Shown here: one piece after another, positions 1-10,789 of the stretch
Layout of the letters: each line of letters begins with the position of its first letter
Numbering within the stretch: the first letter of the stretch is position 1
NCBI GenBank assembly: GCA_019054805.1
Contig: JAHQIY010000001.1
Span: forward strand, 3,424,501-3,488,500
Origin: Brachionus manjavacas
Lineage: Eukaryota; Rotifera; Eurotatoria; Ploima; Brachionidae
Reading direction: 5' to 3'
DNA: 64,000 bases
Program-made: the position numbers and the translations under genes
Notes under the pieces: generated by a model
What the model was told of the DNA's origin: nothing
Seen by the model: the letters and a program-made list of their open reading frames with translations, nothing else
Databases searched by the model: none

Positions 1-1
1 A

Positions 2-1696
2 TGGACCAGCTACAACGGCCTGGGGCTGATACTCAAGAGCAACCGAGTGGACGGTCAGCCGACAAACTTGATCCGCCAGGTGGAGCTGGGCTCGCCGGCC
101 CACTACGCCGGCGTCCTCTCCAACGACCTCATCATCAAGGTCAACAACCGCTACGTCGAATTCGAAAAATTCGACTACGTCTTCAAGTTGATACGCGAGA
201 GCCTCAAGCGGGACAAGCGCATCGAGCTCCTGGTCATCAATGCCGACTACATCGACGAGTTTAGGAAAAAGTTCTCGCGCGGCAAAAAACTCGACTTCAC
301 CAGCCCCACAATCAACTGTTTGGTCAAACACTACCAGAGCCCGTTGTTCAACCCGAACATTCCCCAACAGGCGAGCACAAACACCGACAATCAGCCCCGC
401 TTGTGCCACTTGCTCACGTGGCCCAACTACGACGGCTACGGCTTCTACGTGGCCTACACAAACAGCGGCTGCTTTGTCAAAAACGTCGAGCCCAGCTCGC
501 CCGCTCAACTGGGAGGCCTGCGCGACTACGACCGCATAGTGGAAATAGGCGGCAAGCCGATAGGCAATGCTAGCGACCGTAACATGGTCATGAAGCTTAT
601 TAACAAGAGAAAACTGCCAAATGGCTCAACAGTTAGAAGCAAATCATCCTATTTGAGCTCTAGATCGTCCAATTCGTTGGACAACTCGTACTTGGACGTG
701 TTTGTGTGCGATCCGAACACGTACAAGTATCTAAAAGAGCGGCGAGTCGAGCTGAGCTCGAAGAACAAGAGTCTTAGGATAACAGAGTGCTTTACGCCTA
801 GTGAATTTGAGCTGGGCGATCGGTTGTCGCTTGGCGGCAAGGCCGACTCGGTCACGTCCGATCAAGCACTCGGACAGATAGTGGTGAAGCGATGCTTGGT
901 CAGGAGGATGCGAGGTCGTGGCGATGAGCCTCTCGGCTTCGAAATGACCAAGCGCGGCAACCATCCTAATTTTGTCAGTCGAGTGGAAGCGGACAGTACT
1001 GCCGAGCTCAGCGGTCTGCGTCAAGACGATTTCATTCTCGAGCTCAACGAGAAAAATGTCCAAAATGACGACAACTCGTTGCTCAAGGACAAAATATTCA
1101 AACATTTGGACACAGATGGACAGTTCTTGGTGACCACGATAAATCGTCAAGGATTCGAGTACTGCACTGAGAAAGCGGTTGGTCCGCTTGATTTTGTTAA
1201 GTCTCATGAGGACATGGTTCAATTTTGTCAAACGCCAAGTGGCACCGGTCACGTGACCAAAGAGTTTGATGAAAAAACACCACGTTTGTGTGTGATTGAG
1301 AAAAAGAGCGACAGTGACGAGCTGGGTCTGTCTATAGCCAGGTACAAGAACATCGATGAGCACATTGTGAGCGATGTGAGTGAGGGATCGTTGGCACACA
1401 AGGCTGGCATAAGACAAAATGATTGTCTTGTCGAAGTAAATGGCGTCAATGTGCAGCAAATGTCTCATGCGGACACTATTAAACTGATTGCTGATCTTAA
1501 GAGACAGCCCAATGCCAAGATTAGCTTTTTGGTTGTGGACAACGGACTGACAAAGAAGAGTGAGCCAAATGAGAGTCAAGCAATTGATGACGACACCGAC
1601 CAAATGAGAACAAAGACAGGTATTATTCTTTTATCTCCATTTGGGCCAAAATTGGCCAAGACAAATGTAAAAAAAGGAAATAAGAAAGAATTTTAA
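2..1696 (+). CDS. NHERF/PDZK1-like protein with four PDZ domains, 5' end cut by window
   Basis: The open frame already runs at base 2 and ends at the TAA at 1694-1696, so the 5' end lies outside the window. Four PDZ domains can be read. PDZ1 has carboxylate loop GLGL at bases 17-28. PDZ2 follows RLCHLL and has loop YGFYV. PDZ3 has loop LGFEM. PDZ4 follows PRLCVI and has loop LGLSI. Each has the GL-x-x-x-D-x-I/L-x-E-x-N/G core after the loop. The RLC lead-in and a tail such as DPNTYKYLKERRVEL after PDZ2 are typical of NHERF1/PDZK1 scaffolds, which bind C-terminal tails of transporters and receptors under the apical membrane. The C-terminus is Lys-rich with no recognisable ezrin-binding segment. 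About 1.7 kb carries no intron, and codons are much more GC-rich than the surroundings. The family is fairly sure; exact orthology is not. Confidence 0.85.
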   Translation, partial: WTSYNGLGLILKSNRVDGQPTNLIRQVELGSPAHYAGVLSNDLIIKVNNRYVEFEKFDYVFKLIRESLKRDKRIELLVINADYIDEFRKKFSRGKKLDFTSPTINCLVKHYQSPLFNPNIPQQASTNTDNQPRLCHLLTWPNYDGYGFYVAYTNSGCFVKNVEPSSPAQLGGLRDYDRIVEIGGKPIGNASDRNMVMKLINKRKLPNGSTVRSKSSYLSSRSSNSLDNSYLDVFVCDPNTYKYLKERRVELSSKNKSLRITECFTPSEFELGDRLSLGGKADSVTSDQALGQIVVKRCLVRRMRGRGDEPLGFEMTKRGNHPNFVSRVEADSTAELSGLRQDDFILELNEKNVQNDDNSLLKDKIFKHLDTDGQFLVTTINRQGFEYCTEKAVGPLDFVKSHEDMVQFCQTPSGTGHVTKEFDEKTPRLCVIEKKSDSDELGLSIARYKNIDEHIVSDVSEGSLAHKAGIRQNDCLVEVNGVNVQQMSHADTIKLIADLKRQPNAKISFLVVDNGLTKKSEPNESQAIDDDTDQMRTKTGIILLSPFGPKLAKTNVKKGNKKEF

Positions 1697-2277
1697 TTTG
1701 TTGAGTTTTTTTGTACCGGGTTGAAGCTTCGACATGAATTAAAAATTTGAAAAAATTGATAAAATTTAATTTACATTTTATTTATTAAAAAGGTGACAAA
1801 AATATAAAAAAAAAAGTTAAAGTAGTAGTTTAAATTTATTTAAGGCTTCATGATTAACTCAAATCAATTTTTATTTTATATTACTGAGCAATATAATATC
1901 TTGATGATTTAGCCTTACTGGGAAGATGAGAACAATTCCAATATATGATAACTAACCTTTTTCTGGAACGTTCATTCTAAATTTTTTTCTAAATTATTTG
2001 AACCAGTTGGTTCTTGAGGAACTTTATTCTTTCTAGACTCTTTACATTGAAAAAGCTTTTCGTAAAACTCATTGTTTCTAACTCGGGAGAATTTTTGAAA
2101 TCATTCTTTAAATCAAATAATTATTACTTTGGATTGTCATTTTATTGCTCGGATTCAGAAACTCAATTGATTTGGTATTTTTTTCGGAAAAATTCTTCGC
2201 ATTTGTCATTTATGATGGCCTAAACTGGTGTTAAATTGTCCAAAAATATTGGCAAAATTCTTGAAAATTTTACAGAT

Positions 2278-3029
2278 GGTAAAGTGCAATGCAGCATGAA
2301 TGCAAATTCTTTTAGAAAATAATATTGTAAGTAAAGGACAGATGTTTTATATGTTATTTGATCTCAGCTTTCATTTGAAAAAAAAATTAGTCCAACCTGT
2401 AAGCCGCCTCATGGTCCCCCAGGACCACCCATTTTAGGGGTCAATTTCGATATTTTGGACGATGAAGCTTCCAAAAGATAATTTTAACCTTTTCTGGGTA
2501 ATCGAGGACCCTCTATAAGAATATCTGCAAAATTTCAAGCGTCTGTGTTGCGTTTTTCACGAGATATCATTAAAAAACCATTTTTTTCTCTTTCTTAAGT
2601 TTAAAGCGTTATAACTCCTGAACCGAATTATAAGATGGCTTGATTAATACATCATTTTGTAGAGAACTAAATTTAGAAGAAATTGTTTGAAACACTTTTT
2701 TAATATTGAGTTTAATTTTTAATTAAGATTCAGTTGAAAAAAAAACGAATTTTTAAATAATGATTTATTTAAAAAGAAAATACTAAAAAGCTTCTCTTTT
2801 TAATGCTTAAAAGCTCAAAATAAGAAAAAAAATTAAAAATTAATCACTAGTCCACACTATCAGAGTTATTTTTATCAAGTAGACCTATTCTTCAATGACT
2901 TTTTATTTTATCACTACTAATTTTTTTTCAAATGAAAGCTGAGATCAAATATCAAATAAAACATCTGTCCTTTACTTACAATATTATTTTCTAAACGAAT
3001 TTGTATTCATGCTGCCTTACACTTTACCC
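2278..3029. mobile_element. Non-autonomous DNA element with ~110-bp terminal inverted repeats
   Basis: The segment 2278-2391 recurs as its reverse complement at about 2917-3029 with only scattered mismatches. The arms start GGTAAAGTG and share long blocks such as AAAATAATATTGTAAGTAAA. The 525-bp interior has no open frame and contains a GC-richer stretch at about 2400-2560. This is the architecture of a long-TIR MITE or foldback element. No clear target-site duplication was found, so the superfamily is unassigned. Confidence 0.7.
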
Positions 3030-4080
3030 TCAAACTGGATTTTGAAGAATTTTAGAGTCTGTTTATTTTATATAAAGCTCATAATGTTCAATCTTTTTCT
3101 CTTCACTGATTAAAGTTTTTCGGCAATCGAGTAATTTTGAGTCAAGCGTCCTTTTTACTTTTTTACTTTTTTACTTTTTGATATATTATTAATTTTTATC
3201 CAGAATGTGTACAATATTGAGTCCATCGATTCGAATAGCGTTAAAAAAATTTTAAGCTTGTGATTATTAAATTCAATGGACAAGAAGTGAAAACGAAAGG
3301 TTCAATACCTTCTAAGATCTAGGAATTTATTCGCATCTTCAAGTTTGAAATAGGTTCCATATAAAATAAGATATGGGCTAAAAAAATTATCTTTATTAAA
3401 AGCAGCATCCTAATTCGATTGCCCATATCTTATTAAATGAGAAATAGCAGATAGTACATCAAATAAAACTTTGTAAATATTTGGTTTGTATAACTTCTTT
3501 AGACTAGGAAAAATGTATTTGATGCATAAAAAAAAATCAGCCTTAAGTTTAGTAGGTTCTCATCTTTTTGTCGGTTCAACAGCTTCTGAATTTTGAACTA
3601 CCTCATAAACTTGATAACTTTGATCAAGATGATCTACTGCGGTAATTTGAGCCATTTCAGATAATTGAGCCACTCTAGATACTTGAGCTCCTATAGAAAA
3701 GTTTAGAGAAAAAACATAATTTTTATCCATAAAATAACAACACGAATTATGGCAGCAACAAAATCAAAGACATTGATTGCTTACAGCCAATTGATAAAGA
3801 TTGTCATTAGTAAAAATAATATTACCATTATCATCTAAATCAGTTCCAGATTCAGTAATTTTATTGATGGGTAAATAGCAGAGTTGGTCAAAAGTCAAAG
3901 TCAAGTCTGGAATTAAACTTTAATTTTTAAATTTTTTTTAAAGACCAAATTTTGGGTTCTTATTTATAAGGCCTTTTTCTATTTTCGAACTAATGTTCCT
4001 TTTTTATTTTTATAATTTTATTTTTAGGTAATAATTTTTCATTATTTAAAAAAAAACACAAAAAAGAAAAAAAAATTTAT

Positions 4081-4145
4081 TTTTATTTTTTTTACTTCTC
4101 CTTAAAGGAGGTTAATTCAATTCAATTCAATAAATAAATAAATAA
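4081..4145 (+). repeat. LINE/SINE-type 3' tail: hairpin plus (AAAT)n
   Basis: A T-rich run is followed by the hairpin CTCCTTAAAGGAG at 4098-4110, a short TTCAA repeat, and then (AAAT)n. The same order is seen at 4480-4550, and inverted at 9361-9400 and 13056-13095. It is probably the 3' end of a heavily truncated retrotransposon. Confidence 0.45.
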
Positions 4146-4479
4146 ATAGACGACTTAGCAATTTCACGTAAATTTACAGGTATTTGATCACGATTTTTTT
4201 CCTTCTTATTGAATAATTAGGTAAAAATGAATAAGTTTATAAGATTTTGAGTGTAGTGTTTTGAAATTGCCTCTCTCCTAACTCGACTTGATTGCCTCCT
4301 GGATCGACTCGGTAAACCGGTTTCGAATAAATTTATCTAAAAAAAAAAGGGAAGAGAAAAGAGAAAAGAAAAATAGTAAAAAAAAGAATAATAATTATTG
4401 AAATTAAAATAAAGTAATAAACATTAGCATTTAAAATTAAAATTAGCGGATGTTTCAATTATTTTGTCTTAAGATTATT

Positions 4480-4550
4480 AATTTTATTTTTATTTTTATT
4501 TTTTCTACATCGCCTACAAGGCGTTCATTGAATAAATAAATAAATAAAAA
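4480..4550 (+). repeat. LINE/SINE-type 3' tail: hairpin plus (AAAT)n
   Basis: An ATTTTT run is followed by the hairpin CGCCTACAAGGCG at 4511-4523, then TTCATTG and (AAAT)n. It matches the layout at 4081-4145 with a compensatory base-pair change in the stem. Confidence 0.45.
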
Positions 4551-5827
4551 TTTATAGCTATTACATAATCACCATCAATACAAATATAATTGATTGCATT
4601 AGTATTAATTTTTATTACATTACAAACATAAGATGAGTCCAGAAATAACCAAAATCTTTTTGGCTGTTGAGATTTAAGTCAATTGAATCAAAGACTATTA
4701 GTGGATATCCATAATTCACAATTTTATAGGTATAGTCGCAGAAACGTTTGCATTTCACATATCTCACTTTCATCAGATGATCACTTTTAGTTTGGCGCAA
4801 AGTACAATTATTTTGATTTGAATTATCGGAGGTTGGGTTATATTTATTTTTTCAAATATTTCTTGAAGAAATCCTCAGGACACTCAGAATGGATCAAACT
4901 CCTTCTTTTTTTAGCCTAGCGTTTGAAATGTAGAACTAAATATTAAAAAGGAATATCACTATATCATCATAAAGGAACTTTATGAGTATATCAGAGCACA
5001 AAAATGGTTATAACAAGGCAAAACAATGTAAATTTAATGAGTCGGGAGTAAGATGTATAAAGTTTTGATTTACTAAAAAATAGTTTTTCTAAAATTTTCA
5101 TATAAGCTGTTGAACTTTTTGTTTGGAACAGGAGTGGGTTATATGAAAAGGAAAAAACGACTTAAGGTTTTTTTGGTAGATAAATTCTTGAAAATTCACC
5201 CAATTTTAATTATTTAAACTATATTTTTATTTCTACCACACCTTTAATTATTTACATTATTTAGATTTAAAGAAAAATATTATTAAAAACTTTCTTTTTA
5301 TTTGTAATCTGAAGGAACTTAAGCTGAGTAGAAATGATCATATAATAATATATCTAAACGTTTTAATTAGCTGTTCTGTTAGGATTAGGTAGTTCGCGGT
5401 TATAACACAAAATTATAAAGAAAAATAATTAAATAATAACTTTATCAATAAATGACCACTTCTAGTCTAAACAAATAATAAAGAGAATAATAATGTTTTT
5501 GAAAAGAAAAAATACCAAAAATAATAAAAATATTTAACATCATAATTTCTTCTTCTAAATTGTGAATTGATGTCTCAGGTTTTACACAGTGTCAAATAAA
5601 AACGACCTGATAAAAACATGAGATCATAGTATTTCATTGTGAAACTATAGACATCCAAGTTGGCTAGAGTCGGTGTTTTAGTTATTGAGAGAACTACGAC
5701 ATAGTAAATTTTTTATGATTTTCCCATTTTGGTTGCCCGATTTGATCATTTCAGAGCAAGTTCAGGATAGAATCACTCGTACCATTTTCTAAGCTATTTC
5801 ACTTTCCCTTATTGTTTCTTTTTACAG

Positions 5828-7644
5828 TTTCGCTCTCCAGCGCCAAGCCGAGCATAAACGTTTACCCTGAGATCAAAGTCTGTGAGTTCGTGGGCTATGA
5901 GCCCAAGACTCAACTGGGTCTGGTCATTACCAGCGATGACTATTCGCACGATGTGGTCAAGGTGAACGACGATTCGCCGGCTCAACGGGCCGGTCTGTGC
6001 AAAGGCGACGTCATTTTGGCCGTCAACGGCCAATCGGTCGAGAATAAGCCCAACTCCATTGAGCTATTGAACGAGTTCAGCGAGACCAAGCCGCTCAAAG
6101 TGTTGGCTGCCAGTCGCTATGCGTACGAGTGGTCCAAGCTTTTGAAAATAAAAATAACCGAAAAAGACTGGCCCAATATCAAAAAGTTTGTGACTCGCAA
6201 CTTAGCCGCTCAATCGCAACAAAACGAAGTGACCCGAGCGCACAACCTGTACCACGAAGACAAAAATATGGACGACATTCAACTGCAACCGCCCACTTTG
6301 ACACACAAACACTATCAGACAATAAATTCGTCGGTGCGCTCAAACTTGGGTCGCTCTGCCGTAGACATCACCGCAGACGGCAAAGTGCTTCGCTTGTGCT
6401 CTCTGGTCCTGGACCCGACATCGGCCAACCCGACCGACTCCGAATTCGGCTTCGATTTGGTCACCAAAATAAGCGGCAATCGACGCATCGGTGACTACTT
6501 AATCGACACAGTCGACCTGTACTCGCCCGCATGCTGCTCGGGCCTGAAGCCGGGCGATCGCCTAGTGGAGGTGGACGGCGTGGACGTGTCGACCAAAACA
6601 TTCGAACAAGTTGTTCAGCTAATCAACGATGCCAAGCAACGGTGTAAGCTCAAATTGTTGGTCTATCCAGGCATGGTCATCAACTACGCCAATCAGAGCA
6701 TAATACCGGAGTTGCGCGAAGAGCACGTGATATCCAACGAGCATTTTAATCAGACGTACACTAGTGTGGAGAGTGCAAGGTCGTTGCCCGATCTCACCGA
6801 CCACTATTCAAAAAATTTCAATACTAGAAAGCACGTGTACGAGAGCGTGCACAAGAGCAGCGATGCGCTGAACATACTGCGGCCAGTGCCCAGATTGTGC
6901 ACAATATACAAACAGTCAGAGTCGAACATAGGTTTTGGCGTGCAAGTGAACAAGACAAGTCAAATCATACCGAATTATGTGCGAGTGAACATTGTGAACT
7001 ACAGGTCGCCGGCGTACATGTCGGGCTTGCAAGCGGGCGACCTCATAGTGGAGATAAACGGGCACAACACGCTCGACATGGCGTGGGACGAGGCCTTGCA
7101 CTACATCAAGACCTCGTACGAAGTCAACAACTATGTCAAGTTGTTGGTGGCGAGCGAATTCTGCTACAACTGGCTCAAGGACAATCAACTGTTGGCCACA
7201 ATGAATTCGGACAACGCCAACACGTTTTCCTACGCGGACTACTTGAAGAGCCATCACAGGTACGTGCCGCGTTTGTGCCGAGTGCGGCTGTTTCCGTTCT
7301 CCAAGTCGTTCGGCTTTAGCATCGAGAGCATGCTGATCAGGCCGATCAACGGCTCACAGGCGACTAGCTATGCGCATGTGATCAACCGCGTGGACAAAGA
7401 ATCGCCCGCCTATGCGTCTAGTATTCAGAAGGGCGACAGAATTGTTGAATTCGACGGCATCAATGTCGAAGGGGAAAATCAGCAGCAGTTGTTGGACAGA
7501 ATTTATCAGGCGTTTGTGAATGTTAAACAAATTTGTTTGCTGGTTGTTGATCCCGACACGGATAACTATTTCAAGTCCAAGTGTATTAAATTGCACGGAA
7601 TGCTACCTATTGTACAGCATATTACTAATTCGACCGAGATTTAA
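5828..7644 (+). CDS. Second NHERF/PDZK1-like protein with four PDZ domains, 5' exon not found
   Basis: A splice acceptor TTTTTACAG ends at 5827, and about 1.8 kb of uninterrupted frame runs to the TAA at 7642-7644, roughly 605 residues. Four PDZ domains can be read. PDZ1 has loop LGLVI; PDZ2 follows LRLCSL with loop FGFDL; PDZ3 follows PRLCTI with loop FGVQV; PDZ4 follows PRLCRV with loop FGFSI. The tail LLVVDPDTDNYFKSKCIKLH after PDZ4 closely follows the NHERF consensus after a PDZ domain. The likely role is a submembrane scaffold for transporter and receptor C-termini. It lies in tandem with the PDZ gene ending at 1696 and shares its high GC and intron-poor structure, so the two are probably duplicates. 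It could also be an alternative 3' exon of the same gene; the first gene's stop codon makes separate genes more likely. Confidence 0.83.
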
Positions 7645-7992
7645 TTTTTTTTTAATGAAAATGATAATACAAAGGAGGTAGTAGTTGATTTTTTTTTTTT
7701 TTTTTTTTTTGATTTTGATTTTTTTTGCATGACAACGATTATATGTGCTTATTTTGTTTTGAATTTTTTTTCATTTGAGCTTTTTAAATAAATTTTTTAA
7801 CTGATTTCTTGAATTTCAAAGACTCGGTTTAGGACTTAAGGAATTAAATCCAAGAAAAAATAAAACAATTTAATTTAGTTAAAAGTTTATTTAAAGGAAT
7901 CCGGAGTTATAACAAGTAGCAAGTGGTTTATAGTAGTAAGAACATGTGTTCAAACTGCAGTTAATCTTAGAACGTGCAGCTTTAAATATAAC
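7645..7992. other. 3' flank of the second PDZ gene
   Basis: AT-rich flank with a 20-base T run near 7690 and an AATAAA-type polyadenylation signal near 7789. Nothing else can be supported. Confidence 0.4.
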
Positions 7993-8271
7993 GTTGGCAG
8001 ACGGCCATTAAAATACGGTCGGTCCAAAAAGCGGCCGGCCATAAAAACGGCCATGGACCGCCATTTGGACCGGTCGCTTTTTGGACCAGCCGGATGCCAA
8101 AATTGCTGGTCCAAATAAATTTTTTAAAATTAATATTTTTTGAATAAATTTCTTTAATTTTCAAAAAAAAATTTGGCTACGGCCGGACAACTGAAACGGC
8201 CGGTCAACAAAAGCGACCGGTCCAAATGGCGGTCCATGGTCGTTTTTATGGACGGCCGAAATTATTTATTA
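7993..8271. repeat. GC-rich foldback element in AT-rich DNA
   Basis: The block at 8036-8082 is repeated as a near-perfect reverse complement at 8209-8258, separated by about 125 bp of AT-rich spacer. The arms are built from CGGCC and GGTCC words, including CCATGGACCGCCATTTGGAC. Smaller inverted copies such as GGTCCAAAAAGCGG lie inside the left part. There is no open frame. It is probably a foldback or MITE-type element. Confidence 0.7.
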
Positions 8272-8289
8272 AGAAAAACATAGATCTTT

Positions 8290-8820
8290 CCCTTGTAGGA
8301 GCGATTCTTGAATTGATTGACTGAGTCGTAGTCTGTTACCGCAGCGGGGAGAGCATTTCATTGACAACTCTGTTCGTAAAGTAATTAGCCCTCTGCGTAC
8401 ATTTGGCTGAGGTCTGACCGGACAGTCCCCTCTTGTTCCCCTTTGAATTGGGAGAGTGAGCTGCTATGAACCTTGGGATTCACCCAGCTCACTTTGTTGA
8501 TGCCGTTTTTGAGCTTGAACTGTTGGATCATGTCACCAGACGACGGCGGCGTACTCCAGATGGGGCCTACGAACGCACAGTAGAGGGCCCTGGAATTTTC
8601 GATGATCCATTGTTTGAAAGTCCGTTTTAGCTGACTTTGATACTCGTTGCTCTGTTGGCTTGTGTTCGAATGTGGTTAGTGAACTTCAAAGTTCTTCACA
8701 GATCCTTCTTAGTGTCGACGAAGACTAGTGCCGAATTCCCCCATTAATGGCTCAGAATCTGCGAAGTGGCTCTTGTCGGACCTGCAGAACTCCATCACCA
8801 TGCACTTTTCCACTTTAATT
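8290..8820 (-). mobile_element. CR1-like LINE fragment (reverse transcriptase C-terminus), decayed
   Basis: Read on the minus strand with frameshifts, the segment gives KCMVMEFCRSDKSHF, then LKRTFKQWIIEN and LYCAFVGPIWSTP, then GDMIQQFKLKNGINKVSWVN, then an arginine-rich block that ends near NALPAA. This is the usual order of the post-catalytic half of CR1/L2-type reverse transcriptases. The part between the LYCAFV block and GDMIQQFKL is deleted. It is GC-richer than its surroundings, so it may be a younger insertion than neighbouring LINEs. Confidence 0.7.
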
Positions 8821-9355
8821 AAATATTTTGGAATTAAATAAAAAAATAAAGTAAATAAGCTAAAAAAAATGTAAAGAAAGTTAAAAAGTCATATATTGAA
8901 ATAGGTTGCTACATGTGACACATGTTTACATATTTGAAGCTTCAGGAAAAAAGTGGAAATAGTAAGGTAGCAATTACACAATGGAGTTGGGTATTCAATA
9001 TATCTTGATTCGAAACCTTCTTTGCATTCCTCCACTAGTCTTACAACCAATCGAATAGAATGATTCAGTCCTGTCCCAACATATCTCTCACTCAACTCGA
9101 AAAGCCGATTTGAGACTATTAGTAATTTAAGTTTGTTAAAAGTATAATGATGCACGATATTCAAGTGAGTATCATATTTTAACTTAAGGATAGATCTGAC
9201 TGCTGTATTTTGAATTGTTTGTAGTTTTTTGATATTATTTTATGGAAATTAATTCAAGCAAGGAAAAGAAAAATTTAAAATTGATCCGACTAAAGATTCA
9301 TATAAATTTCCAAGTGTTGATTGAGTAAGACCCCATTTTTTGTTTGACAATATCT
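8816..9355 (-). mobile_element. LINE 3' fragment, copy 1
   Basis: The minus strand encodes a remnant containing LFELSERYVGTGLNHSIRL and FESRYIEYPTPLCNC, near-identical to the one read from 9500-9770. The end at about 8816-8890 is A-rich on the sense strand. It is a 5'-truncated copy of the same LINE family as the one starting at 9361. Confidence 0.65.
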
Positions 9356-9360
9356 TATTT

Positions 9361-10564
9361 ATTTATTTGTTTTATCTGTGCCGAGCTAAAGCTCCTTCAG
9401 ATTAAAAAAAAATAAAATAAAATGTAAAGAAAAATATAAGAAAAATTAAAATTATTTAAAATTAAAATAATATAAAAAAGACAATTAAAAATTGATAAAT
9501 TGTAAGAGGTGACATGTGCAAAGTATTTTAGTATTGAACAGTTCAGGAAAGAAAAAAAAATATTAAGTTAGCAATTACACAATGGAGTTGGGTATTCAGC
9601 ATACCTTGATTCAAAACCAGCTTTATATTCATCAACCAGCTTGACAGAACGACGCAGTCCTTTCGCTATATATCTATGGCTCAATTCAAAAAGTTCGTGA
9701 CAGTTAGGAATTTAAGTTTATTAAAGGCCTCATGATGCAAAATATTGAAAAGAGTATCATATTTTAATTTAAGTATAAAACGAACTGCTTAGTTTGGTAA
9801 GACTTGAATTTTTTGATGTTTGTCTCTGTTTGAAAAATGAATTCAGACACGGAAAAGAGTAATCAATTATAGATCCGATTAAAGATTTATATAGGTTTCC
9901 TAGTGTGTAATAATTAAGGCCCCATTTTTTGTTTGAAAATATTTTTATTAAGTTCAACCGTGAACTACAACGCTGTTTTATTACATCAACCATTGGGGTA
10001 AAGGTTAATTTTGGTTGAATCAAATTTTATATCTAAAAACTTGATTTCATTTTGACTCTAATTTTATTTTCATATATTTTTAATTTTAAGTCAATATTTT
10101 CCTTACTATATTTAGCGAAGACAATGAAGCAAGACTTTTCATCAGATATTTTTATCTTCAACTTGAAGAGCCATTTTTCTAGCTCGTCTAAGTATTTGTT
10201 TATCTTATTTTCTAGATTTCCTTTTGTCTTAAAAATATAAAATGTAACCAAGTCATAAGCAAAAAGAAGAGAGTATTCACTATTAGTTTTATTTCTTTTA
10301 GAAATATCATTGATAAAAATACTAAAAAGTAATGGACCAATTACCGAGCCTTGACTAGCACCTGCAGTAATATGGTATTCATCACTTACTTAGGTGACCA
10401 TTTACATTTACTTTAAATGATCTTGAGTCTAAAAAAGAATTAATCCAATGTATTAGGTAAGAGGGAAGGTTCATTTTTATTAGTTTATAAAAAAGACCAT
10501 CATTCCAAACCCTATCGAACGCTTTGGAGATATAGAAAAATAGGGAACAAACTTTCTTCTTTTA
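9361..10564 (-). mobile_element. LINE copy 2: decayed reverse transcriptase with catalytic Asp lost
   Basis: On the minus strand the order is FYISKAFDRVWNDG near 10530, GASQGSVIGPLLFSIFINDI near 10350, FAYDLVTFYIF near 10255 (where FADDLV is expected), then IIDYSFPCLNSF near 9860, and a tail hairpin plus (AAAT)n at 9361-9400. These are reverse transcriptase motifs of a Jockey/CR1-type LINE. The catalytic FADD is FAYD, and stops and frameshifts break the frame, so it is dead. The 5' part continues at 12775-12860 beyond the inserted 2.2-kb element. Confidence 0.75.
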
Positions 10565-10789
10565 TTTAAGTTCACGAAATTCAAAACTTAAGTGCTATCT
10601 GAATTTCACATTTTGGACTCAAAATTCGTAATTTACGCCCTCAAAAACCCCAAAAAAAATTTTTTCTGAAGGAGACAAAAAAAAATGTTTACACCCAGGG
10701 TTCCAAAAATAGCAAACCCTTTAAAAAGTTGTTGTACTTTAAGACTCAAAATCTCAAAGATAAAACTTAAATATACTAAAAAAGTATAT

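Larger units (their letters stand above)
1697..5827. other. Gene-poor spacer between the two PDZ genes
   Basis: No convincing gene lies here. It holds the inverted-repeat element at 2278-3029, two coding-looking scraps on the minus strand near 3560-3890, and two LINE-like tails at 4081-4145 and 4480-4550. The 3' end is intron of the second PDZ gene: a pyrimidine-rich tract ends in TTTACAG at 5821-5827. I could not locate that gene's 5' exon. A minus-strand frame at 4615-4800 has no family resemblance I recognise. Confidence 0.6.

Noticed and set aside
731-1603. 290-residue minus-strand frame
   Set aside because: Shadow of the PDZ gene on the other strand; the plus strand shows clear PDZ motifs throughout.
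2-7644. The two PDZ regions as one gene with alternative 3' exons
   Set aside because: The first region ends in its own stop and is followed by about 4 kb with no exon; possible, but tandem genes are simpler.
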